Assembly: GCA_037445185.1 (NCBI GenBank)
Contig: JBBIKZ010000058.1
Location: 1 to 14,880, forward strand
DNA from: JANWZL01 sp037445185
GTDB taxonomy: Bacteria; Pseudomonadota; Gammaproteobacteria; Burkholderiales; Thiobacillaceae
DNA length: 14,880 bases
Reading direction: 5' to 3'
The translations under genes and the position numbers were made by a program. A model generated the notes under the pieces. That model was not told the origin of the DNA and did not search any database. It saw only the letters and a program-made list of their open reading frames with translations. Positions 6,654 to 14,429 of the stretch are shown here, piece after piece. Positions within the stretch are counted from its first letter, which is position 1, and every line of letters begins with the position of its first letter.

Positions 6654-7055
6654 CTACATCGCTTGGGCGAGATAGGCCCCCATCTTCGCGTCGTCGGTGA
6701 GGATGTGCTGGGTCAACCAGCGCTCCAGGTAGACGAGATCCTCGTCGGCGACGCGGATGCCGGCCTGCAGGATGTTCTGCTGCAGTGCCCGGACGCCCCG
6801 GATCAGTTCCCGGTGTTCCTCCTTGTGTTGCGCAAGCCCCTCATAGCCGTGCTTCAGCATCAGCCGTTCCTCGTGGCTGAAATGCCAGGCAGTGCAGTTG
6901 ATCAGCTCCTCCAGCACCGCCGCTACGTACTCGGGCGGACTGCCATCGGTGACGGCATGGTTGAGGATGTTGAACAGATCGAGCAGCCTGCGGTGGTCTT
7001 CGTCGATCTCGTCCACCCCTACACTCAGGATGCGGTCCCAGACCAAGTCTTTCAT
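6654..7055 (-). CDS. Bacteriohemerythrin
   Basis: A 133-residue single-domain hemerythrin, an oxygen-binding four-helix bundle with a non-haem di-iron site. Iron ligands are visible in order: H21 (DEDHRRLLDLFN), H58 and E62 (WHFSHEERLM), H77 and H81 (QHKEEH), and H117 with D122 (HILTDD). The N-terminal VWD motif before them is also typical. ATG 7053-7055 follows GAGGAG at suitable spacing. The stop is TAG. Roles proposed for the family are oxygen storage or delivery to membrane oxidases and oxygen sensing; the gene stands alone here, divergent from the MFS gene, so no specific partner is suggested. A longer frame extending upstream is a shadow. Confidence 0.94.
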   Translation of the reverse strand: MKDLVWDRILSVGVDEIDEDHRRLLDLFNILNHAVTDGSPPEYVAAVLEELINCTAWHFSHEERLMLKHGYEGLAQHKEEHRELIRGVRALQQNILQAGIRVADEDLVYLERWLTQHILTDDAKMGAYLAQAM

Positions 7056-7214
7056 GACGTCTTCTCCTCGATGGGCAGCCCAGACCGCCGCACCAGGCTG
7101 CCTCAGCCACGGCACGCCGTCTGCACATTCAAACAATAGGCGAGCGACAGGGGCTTTCCAAGCGGGTACTGACCGTCGAACCGAATCGTCCGGCATGTCC
7201 GGTAAGCTACGTCC

Positions 7215-8435
7215 ATGTCCGCCGTCCTGCCCGCCGCCCTGAGCCACTCCCTGCGGGCGCTGCGTGCGCGCGACTTCCGCATCTATTTCGCTGGCCAGCT
7301 GATCTCCGTGGCCGGGACGTGGATGCAACAGATCGCCATGGGCTGGCTTGCCTACCGGCTCACCGGATCGGCCATGGTCCTGGGGCTGTTGGGCTTCGCC
7401 AGTCAGCTGCCCATCCTGCTCTTCGGCGCATGGGGAGGCGTCTGGTCGGACCGCATGGACCGCAGGCGCCTGATGATGCTGACCCAGACCCTGGCGATGA
7501 CGCAGGCGCTGAGCCTGGCGGCGCTGACCTGGCTGGGCATGGTCACCCCCGGCCTGTTGCTGCTGCTGGCCTTCGTCCTGGGCTGCATCAACGCCCTGGA
7601 CATGCCGGTGCGCCAGTCCCTGGTGGTGCACCTGGTGCAGGACCGGGCGCTGCTGCCCAACGCCATCGCGCTCAATTCCTTCCTGATGAACGCCACGCGC
7701 TTCCTCGGTCCGGCGCTGGCCGGCTTCGTCATCGCCTGGCTAGGCGAGGCGGCCTGTTTCGCGCTCAATGCCGCCTCCTACCTGGCCGTGTTGCTCGCCC
7801 TGGCGGTGCTGCGCGTGCGGCCTGGCGGCGATGCCTCCACGCACCCGCTGCGCGCCCTGCGCGAGGGTCTGCGCTATACCTTCGGCCACCGGGACATCCG
7901 GCTGTTCCTCATGCTGGTGGCGGTGGTGAGCCTGCTCATCACCCCCTATGTGGTCATGATGCCCATCTATGCGAGGACCATCCTCGACGGCGACGCTCGC
8001 ACTCTGGGCCTGCTCGTGAGCAGCGCGGGAGCGGGCTCGCTCAGCGCCAGCCTGTTCCTGGCCAGCCGCGCCGGCATAGACGGCCTGGCCGACCGGGTGT
8101 CGCGCGCTGCCACCGTGGCCGGCGCGGCCCTGGCCCTGTTCGCCCTCAACCCCTGGCACGCCGTGGCCTATCCGATCCTGGCAGTGCTTGGCTTTTGCGT
8201 GGTCCTGGTCGCGGCCGGCAGCAACACCCTGCTGCAGAGCTGGGTGCGTGACGACATGCGCGGCCGGGTCATGGCCGCCTTCTCCATGGCCTTTCTCGGC
8301 ATCGCCCCGCTGGGCAGCCTGGCGGTCGGCAGTCTGGCCCATGCCATCGGCATCCGGCCGACGCTGCTGCTGTGCGGCGTGCTGACCATCGCGGCCGGCC
8401 TGGTCCACACCTGGAGGCTGCGGCGAAATACATAA
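7215..8435 (+). CDS. MFS transporter, EntS-like exporter family
   Basis: A 406-residue, very hydrophobic protein with about 12 predicted membrane segments. The N-terminal ALRARDFRIYFAGQLISVAGTWMQQIAMGWLAYRLTGSA and the loop-2 motif GVWSDRMDRRRLMMLTQ are typical of the MFS_3/EntS-like group. NALDMPVRQSLVVHLV and the conserved central LREGLRYTFGHRDIR fit the same group, as does a repeat of the GRVMAAFSMAFLGIAPLGSL type in the second half. Members export siderophores or drugs by proton antiport, but the substrate cannot be read from the sequence. It is divergent from the hemerythrin gene with a 159-base spacer that should hold both promoters. No strong ribosome-binding site precedes the ATG, which was chosen because the family normally starts just before this first helix. 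Confidence 0.9.
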   Translation: MSAVLPAALSHSLRALRARDFRIYFAGQLISVAGTWMQQIAMGWLAYRLTGSAMVLGLLGFASQLPILLFGAWGGVWSDRMDRRRLMMLTQTLAMTQALSLAALTWLGMVTPGLLLLLAFVLGCINALDMPVRQSLVVHLVQDRALLPNAIALNSFLMNATRFLGPALAGFVIAWLGEAACFALNAASYLAVLLALAVLRVRPGGDASTHPLRALREGLRYTFGHRDIRLFLMLVAVVSLLITPYVVMMPIYARTILDGDARTLGLLVSSAGAGSLSASLFLASRAGIDGLADRVSRAATVAGAALALFALNPWHAVAYPILAVLGFCVVLVAAGSNTLLQSWVRDDMRGRVMAAFSMAFLGIAPLGSLAVGSLAHAIGIRPTLLLCGVLTIAAGLVHTWRLRRNT

Positions 8436-8544
8436 CCGGCATCAGGGCTGGTCTCCCGTTGGCGCCGTTCACGCGATCGGTCTTCGCGGTCTGCCGGGTC
8501 CTGATGGACAATGCCGGCATGAAAGACATCCCCCCGCAGACGGC

Positions 8545-10179
8545 ATGGCCAGGGTGATTCCCGACGGCTGGCAGGCCCTCGAGGCCACCGGGGCGGCCGG
8601 ACGCGAGATCGAGACCCTGCAGCGGCTCGCCCAGTCGCTGCCCGATGCCTACACCGTCTACCACGCCGTACACTGGACCAATCTGGAGCGCGGCTTCTCG
8701 GTCTACGGCGAGATCGACTTCGCGGTGGTGAACCGTGCCGGCGACCTGCTGCTCATCGAGCAGAAGAGCGGCTTCCTGGAGGAGACCGCCGCGGGCCTGG
8801 TGAAGCGCTACGCGGAAAAGGCGAAGAGCGTGCCCATGCAGATCGCCCGCACGGTGGCGGCACTGCAGGCGAAGCTGGCCAAGCGGCCGGGCTGCCAGGG
8901 GGCGCACGTCGATTACCTGCTCTACTGCCCGGACTATCGGGTCAAGCAGGTGGAGACCGCCGGCATCGCGGCGCAGCGCATCGTCGATGCCAGGCAGCGC
9001 GAGCACCTGGCCGCCTTCGTCCAGGCCGCCCTGCCGCCGGGCGAGCCGGCCGGCCGCGCCGCCGAGGTGCACCGCTTCCTGCGCGACGTGATCGAACTGG
9101 AGACCGACGTCAGCGCCCTGATCGGCCGGGCCGGGGCCCTGGTCACCCGCATCGCCGGCGGGCTCGCCCACTGGGCGCGGCAGCTCGACTTCGAGCCTTA
9201 TCGGCTGCGGGTCGAGGGGACCGCCGGCTCGGGCAAGACCCAGCTCGCCCTGGCCGAGTACCGCGACACCCTGGCGCGCGGCGGACGGCCGCTGTACGTC
9301 TGCTTCAACCGGCCGCTGGCCGACCACTTCCTGGACATCGCCCCCGAGGGGGGCTGGGCGGGCACGCTACACATGCTGTGCGACCAGCGGGTACGCGCGG
9401 CGGGGGAGATGCCGGACTTCACGCAACCGGACGCCTTCGAGCGCATCACCGCGCGGGCGGCCGAGGTGCCGGTGAGTGAGAACTGGCTTTTCGACACGGT
9501 GATCGTCGACGAAGGCCAGGACTTTTCCGAGGCTTGGCGGGACCTGGCGCTCAGGCACCTGCGGCCGGGCGGTCGGGCGCTGTGGCTGGAGGACCCGATG
9601 CAGAACCTCTACGGCCGGCTGCCGGTTGCGCTGCCCGGTTGGGTGGTGCTGCGCGCCAAGCAGAACTACCGCAGCCCGCGCCTGGTGGTGCGCATGCTGC
9701 AGGGGCTGCTGCCGGAAGGCGCTGGCATCGAGGCGTCGGGCCCGCTCAACGACGCCGGCCTGGAGGTGCTCACCTACCGGGACGCGACCGGACTCCGCGA
9801 GCAGGTGAAGGAAGGCATCCGCCTGTGCCTGGCGGCGGGCTACCGCAAGTCGGACATGGCGGTGGTCACCTATCGCGGGCGGGAGCAGTCCCTCCTCTTC
9901 CCCTACACCCAGCTCGGCCCCCACACCCTGCGCACCTTCACCGGCGGCTACGATCTGCTCGGCCACCCCCAGTATACGGACGGCGAGCTGCTGCTGGAGA
10001 CGGTCTACCGCTTCAAGGGCCAGGCCGCGCCGGCCATCGTCTTCGCCGAGATCGACTTCGAGGCGCTGGACGACAAGGCGCTTCGCAAGCTCATCGTCGG
10101 CGCCACCCGGGCGATGATGAAGCTGGTGCTGGTGGTCTCCGAGCGCGCGGCGGCCGCGCTGATGGCGAGTCTGGACTGA
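8545..10179 (+). CDS. NERD-domain superfamily 1 DNA helicase (UvrD/Rep-like)
   Basis: A 544-residue protein. Residues about 15-160 form a NERD nuclease-related domain with the PD-(D/E)xK-like residues D58 (GEIDFAVV) and E72-x-K74 (LLLIEQKSG). A superfamily 1 helicase core follows: Walker A GTAGSGKT (225-232), motif Ia/Ib segment YVCFNRPLADHF, Walker B VDEGQDF (321-327), motif III LEDPMQNLYG, motif IV QNYRSP (373-378), motif V YRFKGQAAPAIVFAE and motif VI IVGATRAM. The core is short, without the large 2B insertions of UvrD. ATG 8545 gives an N-terminus ending the first helix correctly, although no clear ribosome-binding site precedes it. It stands alone, and DNA repair or defence are both possible. 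A strong hairpin pair follows. Confidence 0.9.
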   Translation: MARVIPDGWQALEATGAAGREIETLQRLAQSLPDAYTVYHAVHWTNLERGFSVYGEIDFAVVNRAGDLLLIEQKSGFLEETAAGLVKRYAEKAKSVPMQIARTVAALQAKLAKRPGCQGAHVDYLLYCPDYRVKQVETAGIAAQRIVDARQREHLAAFVQAALPPGEPAGRAAEVHRFLRDVIELETDVSALIGRAGALVTRIAGGLAHWARQLDFEPYRLRVEGTAGSGKTQLALAEYRDTLARGGRPLYVCFNRPLADHFLDIAPEGGWAGTLHMLCDQRVRAAGEMPDFTQPDAFERITARAAEVPVSENWLFDTVIVDEGQDFSEAWRDLALRHLRPGGRALWLEDPMQNLYGRLPVALPGWVVLRAKQNYRSPRLVVRMLQGLLPEGAGIEASGPLNDAGLEVLTYRDATGLREQVKEGIRLCLAAGYRKSDMAVVTYRGREQSLLFPYTQLGPHTLRTFTGGYDLLGHPQYTDGELLLETVYRFKGQAAPAIVFAEIDFEALDDKALRKLIVGATRAMMKLVLVVSERAAAALMASLD

Positions 10180-10181
10180 CT

Positions 10182-10231
10182 GCGCCCGCGCGCCGGTGCG
10201 GGCGCGAAAAAGGCCACCCGCGGGTGGCCTT
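10182..10231. terminator. Paired hairpins, probable bidirectional terminator
   Basis: The first stem, GCGCCCGC (10182-10189) with GCGGGCGC (10198-10205), lies 2 bases after the helicase stop and is followed by AAAA. The second is the perfect 22-base palindrome 10210-10231 (AAGGCCACCCG and its complement). Read on the minus strand, the second stem ends in a T run (10206-10211), as expected for a terminator of the truncated minus-strand gene at 10250. In the plus direction the T run is short. Confidence 0.65.
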
Positions 10232-10249
10232 GGCACGGCGTGATCCCGC

Positions 10250-10453
10250 TCAGCGCGGCAGTTCCTCGAACACGTTGGTCCACACGTTGAGCACCTGGCC
10301 GGCGCCGGGTTTGTTGCCGGTCTCGATGCTCTTCACCACGGCGAGCTTCTTCATGTCGAGCTTGTGCAGGTTGCCGTCCTTGTCGTTGGAGACATAGCCC
10401 CAGCTGCCGTCCTTGGTGAAGGCGATGTGACCCATGCGGCCGGCGCCGATCCT
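10250..10453 (-). pseudogene. YncE/cytochrome-D1-like beta-propeller, 5'-truncated remnant
   Basis: The C-terminal about 65 residues (RIGAGRMGHIAFTKDGSWGY, VSNDKDGNLHKLDMKKLAVV, then SIETGNKPGAGQVLNVWTNV ending FEELPR) look like the last blades of a seven-bladed YVTN-type beta-propeller, as found in YncE-like or cytochrome D1-type proteins. Stop TGA is at 10250-10252. Upstream of about 10453 the frame continues as arginine-rich sequence with no propeller repeat and no signal peptide, while full-length members have several hundred residues. The gene has lost its 5' part, apparently by deletion up to the cyclophilin promoter region. The internal ATG 10435 is not a believable start. A matching terminator remains downstream. 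Confidence 0.7.
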
Positions 10454-10574
10454 GAGGCAGAATGTGGCCGACAGGCTGCGCGCCGGTCTCGCCCGGCTCG
10501 AGGCGGCGTCATCCTGACGGCCTGTAATGCCCGCCGATGCCAGCCGTCACCGATCATCCAAACCGGAGTGCCCC

Positions 10575-11168
10575 ATGAAACCGTCCTTCGCCCGTGCCTG
10601 CCTGCTGACCCTGCTCCTGCTCCCCGTCGCCGCCCTCGCCAATGGCAACCCCGTCGTGCGCATGACGACCAGCCTGGGTGTGGTGGAGCTGGAGCTCCTC
10701 CCCGAGCGCGCCCCGGTCACGGTGAAGAACTTCCTGGATTACGTCGCCACCGGGCATTACGACGGCACGGTGTTCCATCGGGTCATCCCCGGCTTCATGA
10801 TCCAGGGCGGCGGCTACGAGCCGGGCATGCGGCAGAAGGTCACGCGCGAGCCGATCCGCAACGAGGCCGACAACGGCCTCAAGAACACCCGCGGCAGCGT
10901 GGCCATGGCGCGCACCATGGAACCCCACTCGGCCACCGCCCAGTTCTTCATCAACGTCGCCGACAACGACTTCCTCGACCACCGCGACAAGACGCCGCGC
11001 GGCTGGGGCTATGCGGTGTTCGGCCGGGTGACGCGGGGCATGGACGTGGTCGACCGCATCGTCCGCTTGCCCACCACCTCGGTCGGTCCGCACCAGGACG
11101 TGCCGCGCACCGATGTGCTGATCCAGAAGATGGAGGTCATCGCCGCCGCGCCGGCGAAGCCGCGCTGA
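10575..11168 (+). CDS. ppiA: Peptidyl-prolyl cis-trans isomerase, cyclophilin type, exported
   Basis: A 197-residue protein. Residues 1-22 form a signal peptide (LLTLLLLPVAALA, cleavage before NGNP), so it should act in the periplasm as a folding catalyst. The cyclophilin domain shows FHRVIPGFMIQGGG with the catalytic arginine R69, NTRGSVAMART and the QFFINVADNDFLD segment, and ends with a short basic tail. ATG 10575 follows GGAG (10565-10568) at 6-base spacing; an open frame extends upstream to 10527 but lacks a signal-peptide-like start. PpiA versus PpiB cannot be separated by motifs alone, so the symbol rests on the signal peptide. It converges with the gene at 11203 across a hairpin. Confidence 0.93.
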   Translation: MKPSFARACLLTLLLLPVAALANGNPVVRMTTSLGVVELELLPERAPVTVKNFLDYVATGHYDGTVFHRVIPGFMIQGGGYEPGMRQKVTREPIRNEADNGLKNTRGSVAMARTMEPHSATAQFFINVADNDFLDHRDKTPRGWGYAVFGRVTRGMDVVDRIVRLPTTSVGPHQDVPRTDVLIQKMEVIAAAPAKPR

Positions 11169-11180
11169 GCGTCGGTGGCC

Positions 11181-11204
11181 GATCCGCCGCGCGGTGGGCG
11201 GATC
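11181..11204. terminator. Hairpin between convergent genes
   Basis: GATCCGCC (11181-11188) and GGCGGATC (11197-11204) form a perfect 8-bp stem with an 8-base loop, 12 bases after the cyclophilin stop and touching the stop codon of the opposing gene. No T run follows on either strand, so intrinsic termination is uncertain. The position between convergent genes supports a role in ending transcription. Confidence 0.45.
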
Positions 11205-11595
11205 AGGACCAGCCTTGCAGGACCTTTTCCAGCTCCGCCACCTGCACCGGCGTGGTCAGCGCCGCATCGATGCGGAAGCGCTCGCGCACCTTGTCCAGGG
11301 CGCTCTGGTGCGCGGGGTCGTAATAGACCAGGATGCGGGTGTCCTTGAGCGGCTGGGCGGCGGCCAGCAGGGACTCCAGATTGCTCACCCGGTCGCGGAA
11401 ATCGGGCTGGAAGAAGAAATCGGCGGCGATCACGTCCGGCTTCTCTTTCCGCAGCCGGGCGATGGCCTTGCGCACGGTGAGTTCCTGGCCGACGGTGTAT
11501 CCCAGCCGCTCGTAATGGGCCTTGAGCGCGGTGTGCGCCAGGAATTCGATCACCGCCAGCAGCGTCTTGCCTTGGGACATGGTCGTGTCGGTCAC
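11203..11595 (-). CDS. Receiver-like (atypical response-regulator fold) protein
   Basis: A 130-residue protein from GTG 11593-11595, whose G overlaps the stop of the upstream gene (GTGA), which suggests translational coupling. ATG 11580 (MSQGKTLL) is an alternative start. The alternation looks like a CheY fold: LLAVIEF as strand 1, VRKAIARLRKEKPDVIAADFF as helix/strand 3 with a D in the phospho-acceptor region, TRILVYYDP as strand 4, and DAALTTPVQVAELEKVLQG as strand 5/helix 5. The usual acidic pair after strand 1 and the conserved Lys-Pro after strand 5 are absent (TTP instead), so it may be a non-phosphorylated pseudo-receiver. The family is not recognised with certainty. Confidence 0.7.
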   Translation of the reverse strand: MTDTTMSQGKTLLAVIEFLAHTALKAHYERLGYTVGQELTVRKAIARLRKEKPDVIAADFFFQPDFRDRVSNLESLLAAAQPLKDTRILVYYDPAHQSALDKVRERFRIDAALTTPVQVAELEKVLQGWS

Positions 11596-12125
11596 ATGAG
11601 CAGGAGAAGGGCACCCAGCGCGATGGCGGCGATGCCCGCCGCCACCACCCGGTTGTCGGTCTCACGCACCCGGGCGCGCACGTCGAGTTCGACGTTGTCC
11701 AGACGGATCAGCGGCGCCGCCTCCGGGGTGAGTTCCAGCCGGTACTCGCCCGCCTGCGGCCGTTGCAGCAGCAACAAACGCTCCTGAAAGCGCGGGTTGC
11801 TGTCGGCGACCGCCCGCACGCCCAGCTCCAGGCGGATGGGCGTGCCCGCCTTGCCATCCTGATGCAGGACGGCGCGGTAGCGGTCCCGCGGCGGTTGGCC
11901 CTCGGGCATGTTGGGGGAGAAGCTGCCCGCCGCGCGCAGGATCAGCCCCACCGGCGCCATGGCCGGGTCGAGGCGGAAGGGCGGCGAGACCCAGGCGCCG
12001 TTCTCGCCGGCACGCAGCGCCACCGTCCGGGCCACCTCACCGGTGAAATGGACGACATAGATCCAATAGGCAGGGCCCAGGACCAGACCGGCGAGGATCA
12101 GCAGCAAGGAGAGGATCTTGAGCAT
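11592..12125 (-). CDS. Predicted membrane protein with two terminal transmembrane segments
   Basis: A 177-residue protein from ATG 12123-12125; a frame extends 15 codons upstream but starts before the hydrophobic helix. Residues 2-24 (LKILSLLLILAGLVLGPAYW) and the end (VVAAGIAAIALGALLLLM) are hydrophobic, bracketing about 130 residues with beta-rich, probably extracytoplasmic sequence (ARTVALRAGENGAWVSPPFR, YRAVLHQDGKAG, RLELTPEAAPLIRL). The stop overlaps the start of the receiver-like gene. I do not recognise the family, and the ordering suggests these two proteins work together. No clear ribosome-binding site is visible. Confidence 0.72.
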   Translation of the reverse strand: MLKILSLLLILAGLVLGPAYWIYVVHFTGEVARTVALRAGENGAWVSPPFRLDPAMAPVGLILRAAGSFSPNMPEGQPPRDRYRAVLHQDGKAGTPIRLELGVRAVADSNPRFQERLLLLQRPQAGEYRLELTPEAAPLIRLDNVELDVRARVRETDNRVVAAGIAAIALGALLLLM

Positions 12126-12237
12126 GAGTTGGCCAGCCCGCGAGGCGTGTGTCCGGATTCTAACCCGCACGTAGCCCCGCCGCGCGATACCGGCACGGGC
12201 GCATGACGGGGCGGGGCACGCCGGTGGGCGCGCGAGG

Positions 12238-12873
12238 TCAGATGCGGCGGTGCCGCTTCAGGTGCTGCAGCACCAGCGTGGCCACCTGAACGCGGTTGTG
12301 GAAGCCCAGCTTTTGCATGATGTTGGCCAGGTGGTTGCGCACGGTGTTGTCCGAGAGGTTCAGCTTGCCGCCGATGACCTTGTTGCTGTAGCCCTGCGCG
12401 ACCAGCTCGGCGATCTCCATCTCGCGCTGGGAGAGCTTGGACAGCGGGTCCGTGCCCGAGTCGCCGCGTGCGATCTTTTGCAGGACGTGCGGCGGGAAGG
12501 CGCCCGCGTCCTGCATGACGATGCCGACCGCGCGCAGGATCTGGTCGGTGTCCGATGACTTGAGCAGGTAGCCGTCCACACCGGTGTCGATGGCGGCGCG
12601 GATCTCCTCGTCGGCATCCTCGACGGTGAGGATGATCACCTTCATGCCACGGGCCTTGAGCTCCGGCACCATGTCCAACCCGTCGCCGTCGGGCAGGCCA
12701 CGGTCGACGATGGCCACGTCCGCCTGCTCGCCGCTTTGCAGCCACGCCTTCAGGCTGGCGATATCGGCGCAGTCGGCCGCCACCGCGAGGCCTTCCTCGT
12801 GTTCCAGGGCCCGTTTGAGACCCAGCCTGAGCAGGGGGTGGTCATCCAGTATGAGCACGCGTATGGGGTTCAT
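12238..12873 (-). CDS. NarL/FixJ-type response regulator (receiver plus LuxR HTH)
   Basis: A 211-residue two-domain regulator. Receiver: acidic pair D10-D11 (LILDDHP), phospho-acceptor D57 (VAIVDRGLPDGDG), T83 (ILTVED) and K105 (GYLLKSSD). LuxR-type helix-turn-helix at about 145-205: LSQREMEIAELVAQGYSNKV, LNLSDNTVRNHLANIMQKLG. It would activate or repress genes after phosphorylation by a partner histidine kinase, but no kinase gene is adjacent, so it is an orphan. ATG 12871-12873 is chosen because the receiver starts right after it (MNPIRVLILDDHP); a much longer frame running back through greB is a shadow. A spacer of 112 bases separates it from the membrane-protein gene downstream. Confidence 0.94.
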   Translation of the reverse strand: MNPIRVLILDDHPLLRLGLKRALEHEEGLAVAADCADIASLKAWLQSGEQADVAIVDRGLPDGDGLDMVPELKARGMKVIILTVEDADEEIRAAIDTGVDGYLLKSSDTDQILRAVGIVMQDAGAFPPHVLQKIARGDSGTDPLSKLSQREMEIAELVAQGYSNKVIGGKLNLSDNTVRNHLANIMQKLGFHNRVQVATLVLQHLKRHRRI

Positions 12874-12979
12874 GGCTGGCAGTGGTCTCCGTGGCTGGTC
12901 GATTCGTACCAAGCAATCATAGCGACAACCGGACACCGTCGCCATCGATTCGATGCCCGGTGCCGTTACCGGGCGGGGA

Positions 12980-13537
12980 TCAGTCCAGGGCCTGGTAGAC
13001 GACGCGCAAGATCTCCAGCTCGCGGCTGCCACCAGGCACCTGGCAGCGCACGCGGTCGCCCTCCCTGGCCTTGAGCAGCGCGCGGGCCAGGGGCGAGATC
13101 CAGGAGATGCGCCCGCGCGAAGGGTCGGCCTCGTCCATGCCGACGATGCTGTAGGTGACCTCGGCCCCGGTTTCGTCCAGCACCGTGACGGTGGCGCCGA
13201 AGAAGACCTGATCGGTGGGTTCGCGGCTCGCGGGGTCCACCACCACGCCCGACTCGATGCGCTTGGTGAGGAAGCGGATGCGCCGGTCGATCTCGCGCAG
13301 GCGCTTCTTGCCGTAGATGTAGTCGCCGTTCTCCGAGCGGTCGCCGTTAGCGGCGGCCCAGGCCACCACGTTGACCACCGCGGGCCGCTCCTCGCGCACC
13401 AGCTGGGCCAGTTCCGCCTGCATGCGGGCATAGCCGGCCGGCGTCATGTAGTTGTGCGTCCCTGCGGGCAAGGGGGGCGTGCCCACCTCCTCATCCTCGC
13501 TCTCGGGAAGGTCGTCGCGTACGAAGGCCTTGCTCAT
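12980..13537 (-). CDS. greB: Transcription elongation factor GreB
   Basis: A 185-residue Gre factor, which rescues backtracked RNA polymerase by stimulating transcript cleavage. The N-terminal coiled coil (MTPAGYARMQAELAQLVREE) leads to the tip with the acidic residues used in cleavage and the signature GDRSENGDYIYGKKRLREID, and then RRIRFLTKRIES. The C-terminal FKBP-like domain (VFFGATVTVLDETGAE, SIVGMDEADPSRGRISWISP, LARALLKAREGDRV) binds the polymerase secondary channel. The GKKRLREIDRR form marks GreB rather than GreA. About 27 acidic residues precede the usual start (MSKAFVRDDLPESEDEE), an extension I associate with betaproteobacterial GreB. ATG 13535-13537 overlaps the mlaA stop (ATGA), so the pair is coupled. 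Confidence 0.95.
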   Translation of the reverse strand: MSKAFVRDDLPESEDEEVGTPPLPAGTHNYMTPAGYARMQAELAQLVREERPAVVNVVAWAAANGDRSENGDYIYGKKRLREIDRRIRFLTKRIESGVVVDPASREPTDQVFFGATVTVLDETGAEVTYSIVGMDEADPSRGRISWISPLARALLKAREGDRVRCQVPGGSRELEILRVVYQALD

Positions 13538-14229
13538 TCTTCAACGCTCGGCGGGCGGCCGTCATGAACGAGGGCACGTCGCCGTTCGAGGTAGTAATCG
13601 CGCGTGAACTCGTAACCGTCCAGGGCAGCCATGTCCACCGCCGCCTTGGCGTCGAGGAGATCTGTGCGGCGGCTCACCACGCGCAGGATGGCGGTGCGGT
13701 TGCGCACGCCGATGTCGTCGATGTGGCGCACCGGGTCGGTGTAGTTCATGTCCACGAACATGCCGGCGGTATCGCGGAAGTTGCTCGGGCCGAAGAAAGG
13801 CAGCACCAGATACGGGCCCGCATTGACGCCCCAGCGGCCCAGGGTCTGGCCGAAGTCTTCGTCGTGCTTGCGCAAGCCCATCTCCGAGGCCACGTCCAGC
13901 ACGCCCAGCAGCCCCAGGGTGCTGTTGACGGCCAGACGCATGAAATCCCTCGCGCTCTGCTCGATCTTGAACTGCAGCAGGTTGTTGGCGAGGACGGTGA
14001 CGTCATCCAGATTGGAGAAAAAGTTGCGCACCCCCGTCTGCACGAAACCGGGCGTGATGGCCCGATAGCCCTGCGCGATGGGTTTCATGACGGCCCGATC
14101 CACCGTCTCGTTGAAGTCGTGTATGACCCGGTTCACCGGCTCCAGCGGATCCCTGGGGTCTTCCTGCGCCGAGACGGCGGCTGGGAGGGCGATCGCGCCC
14201 AGGAACACGAACAAATGACAAGGTCGCAC
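13534..14229 (-). CDS. mlaA: MlaA (VacJ) family outer-membrane lipid-asymmetry protein
   Basis: A 231-residue protein matching MlaA/VacJ: DPLEPVNRVIHDFNETVDRA, NFFSNLDDVTVLANNLLQ, LAVNSTLGLLGVLDVASEMG, HDEDFGQTLGRWGV and GPYLVLPFFGPSNFRD. The family removes phospholipids from the outer leaflet of the outer membrane in the Mla pathway. Start GTG 14227-14229 follows GAGG with about 9 bases spacing and gives a plain signal peptide (HLFVFLGAIALPAAVSA, cleavage near AQE). There is no lipobox cysteine at the cleavage point, although the family is usually a lipoprotein. Its stop overlaps the greB start. The other mla genes are not in the window. Confidence 0.93.
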   Translation of the reverse strand: MRPCHLFVFLGAIALPAAVSAQEDPRDPLEPVNRVIHDFNETVDRAVMKPIAQGYRAITPGFVQTGVRNFFSNLDDVTVLANNLLQFKIEQSARDFMRLAVNSTLGLLGVLDVASEMGLRKHDEDFGQTLGRWGVNAGPYLVLPFFGPSNFRDTAGMFVDMNYTDPVRHIDDIGVRNRTAILRVVSRRTDLLDAKAAVDMAALDGYEFTRDYYLERRRALVHDGRPPSVEE

Positions 14230-14425
14230 GGGAAGATACCTCAGCGTTTGGCTCGGATGGACTGGAGCTCTATCGGTTATGCAGCCAGTTTACTTGAGCC
14301 GTGGCGCGTGGGAAAAGGGCGTCGCGGCACGTGCTGTAACAGTGTGCTTGAGATGGGATGCATGGTCAGTCGGGTTTTGGCCTGACAACGACCATCTCTA
14401 AACCGACCCCAAACATTGAGAGAGC
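14230..14425. other. Upstream region of mlaA, no gene recognised
   Basis: These 196 bases between the mlaA start and element B must carry the mlaA-greB promoter, but I cannot single out a convincing -35/-10 pair on the minus strand. The stretch is somewhat less GC-rich than its neighbours. An open frame covering it in the plus direction is antisense to mlaA and not believable. No repeat or RNA gene is seen. Confidence 0.4.
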
Positions 14426-14429
14426 CTAG

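Noticed and set aside
6654..7631. A 325-residue frame extending the hemerythrin upstream
   Set aside because: The extra part is a Gln/His-rich shadow of the divergent MFS gene; the hemerythrin domain starts at ATG 7055 with a good ribosome-binding site.
9534..10397. A 287-residue frame within and beyond the helicase
   Set aside because: Out of frame with the well-conserved helicase motifs and composed of Arg/Ala/Gly/Pro-rich sequence.
12238..13431. A 397-residue frame fusing the response regulator to upstream sequence
   Set aside because: The upstream part is greB read in a wrong frame; the receiver domain begins immediately after ATG 12873.
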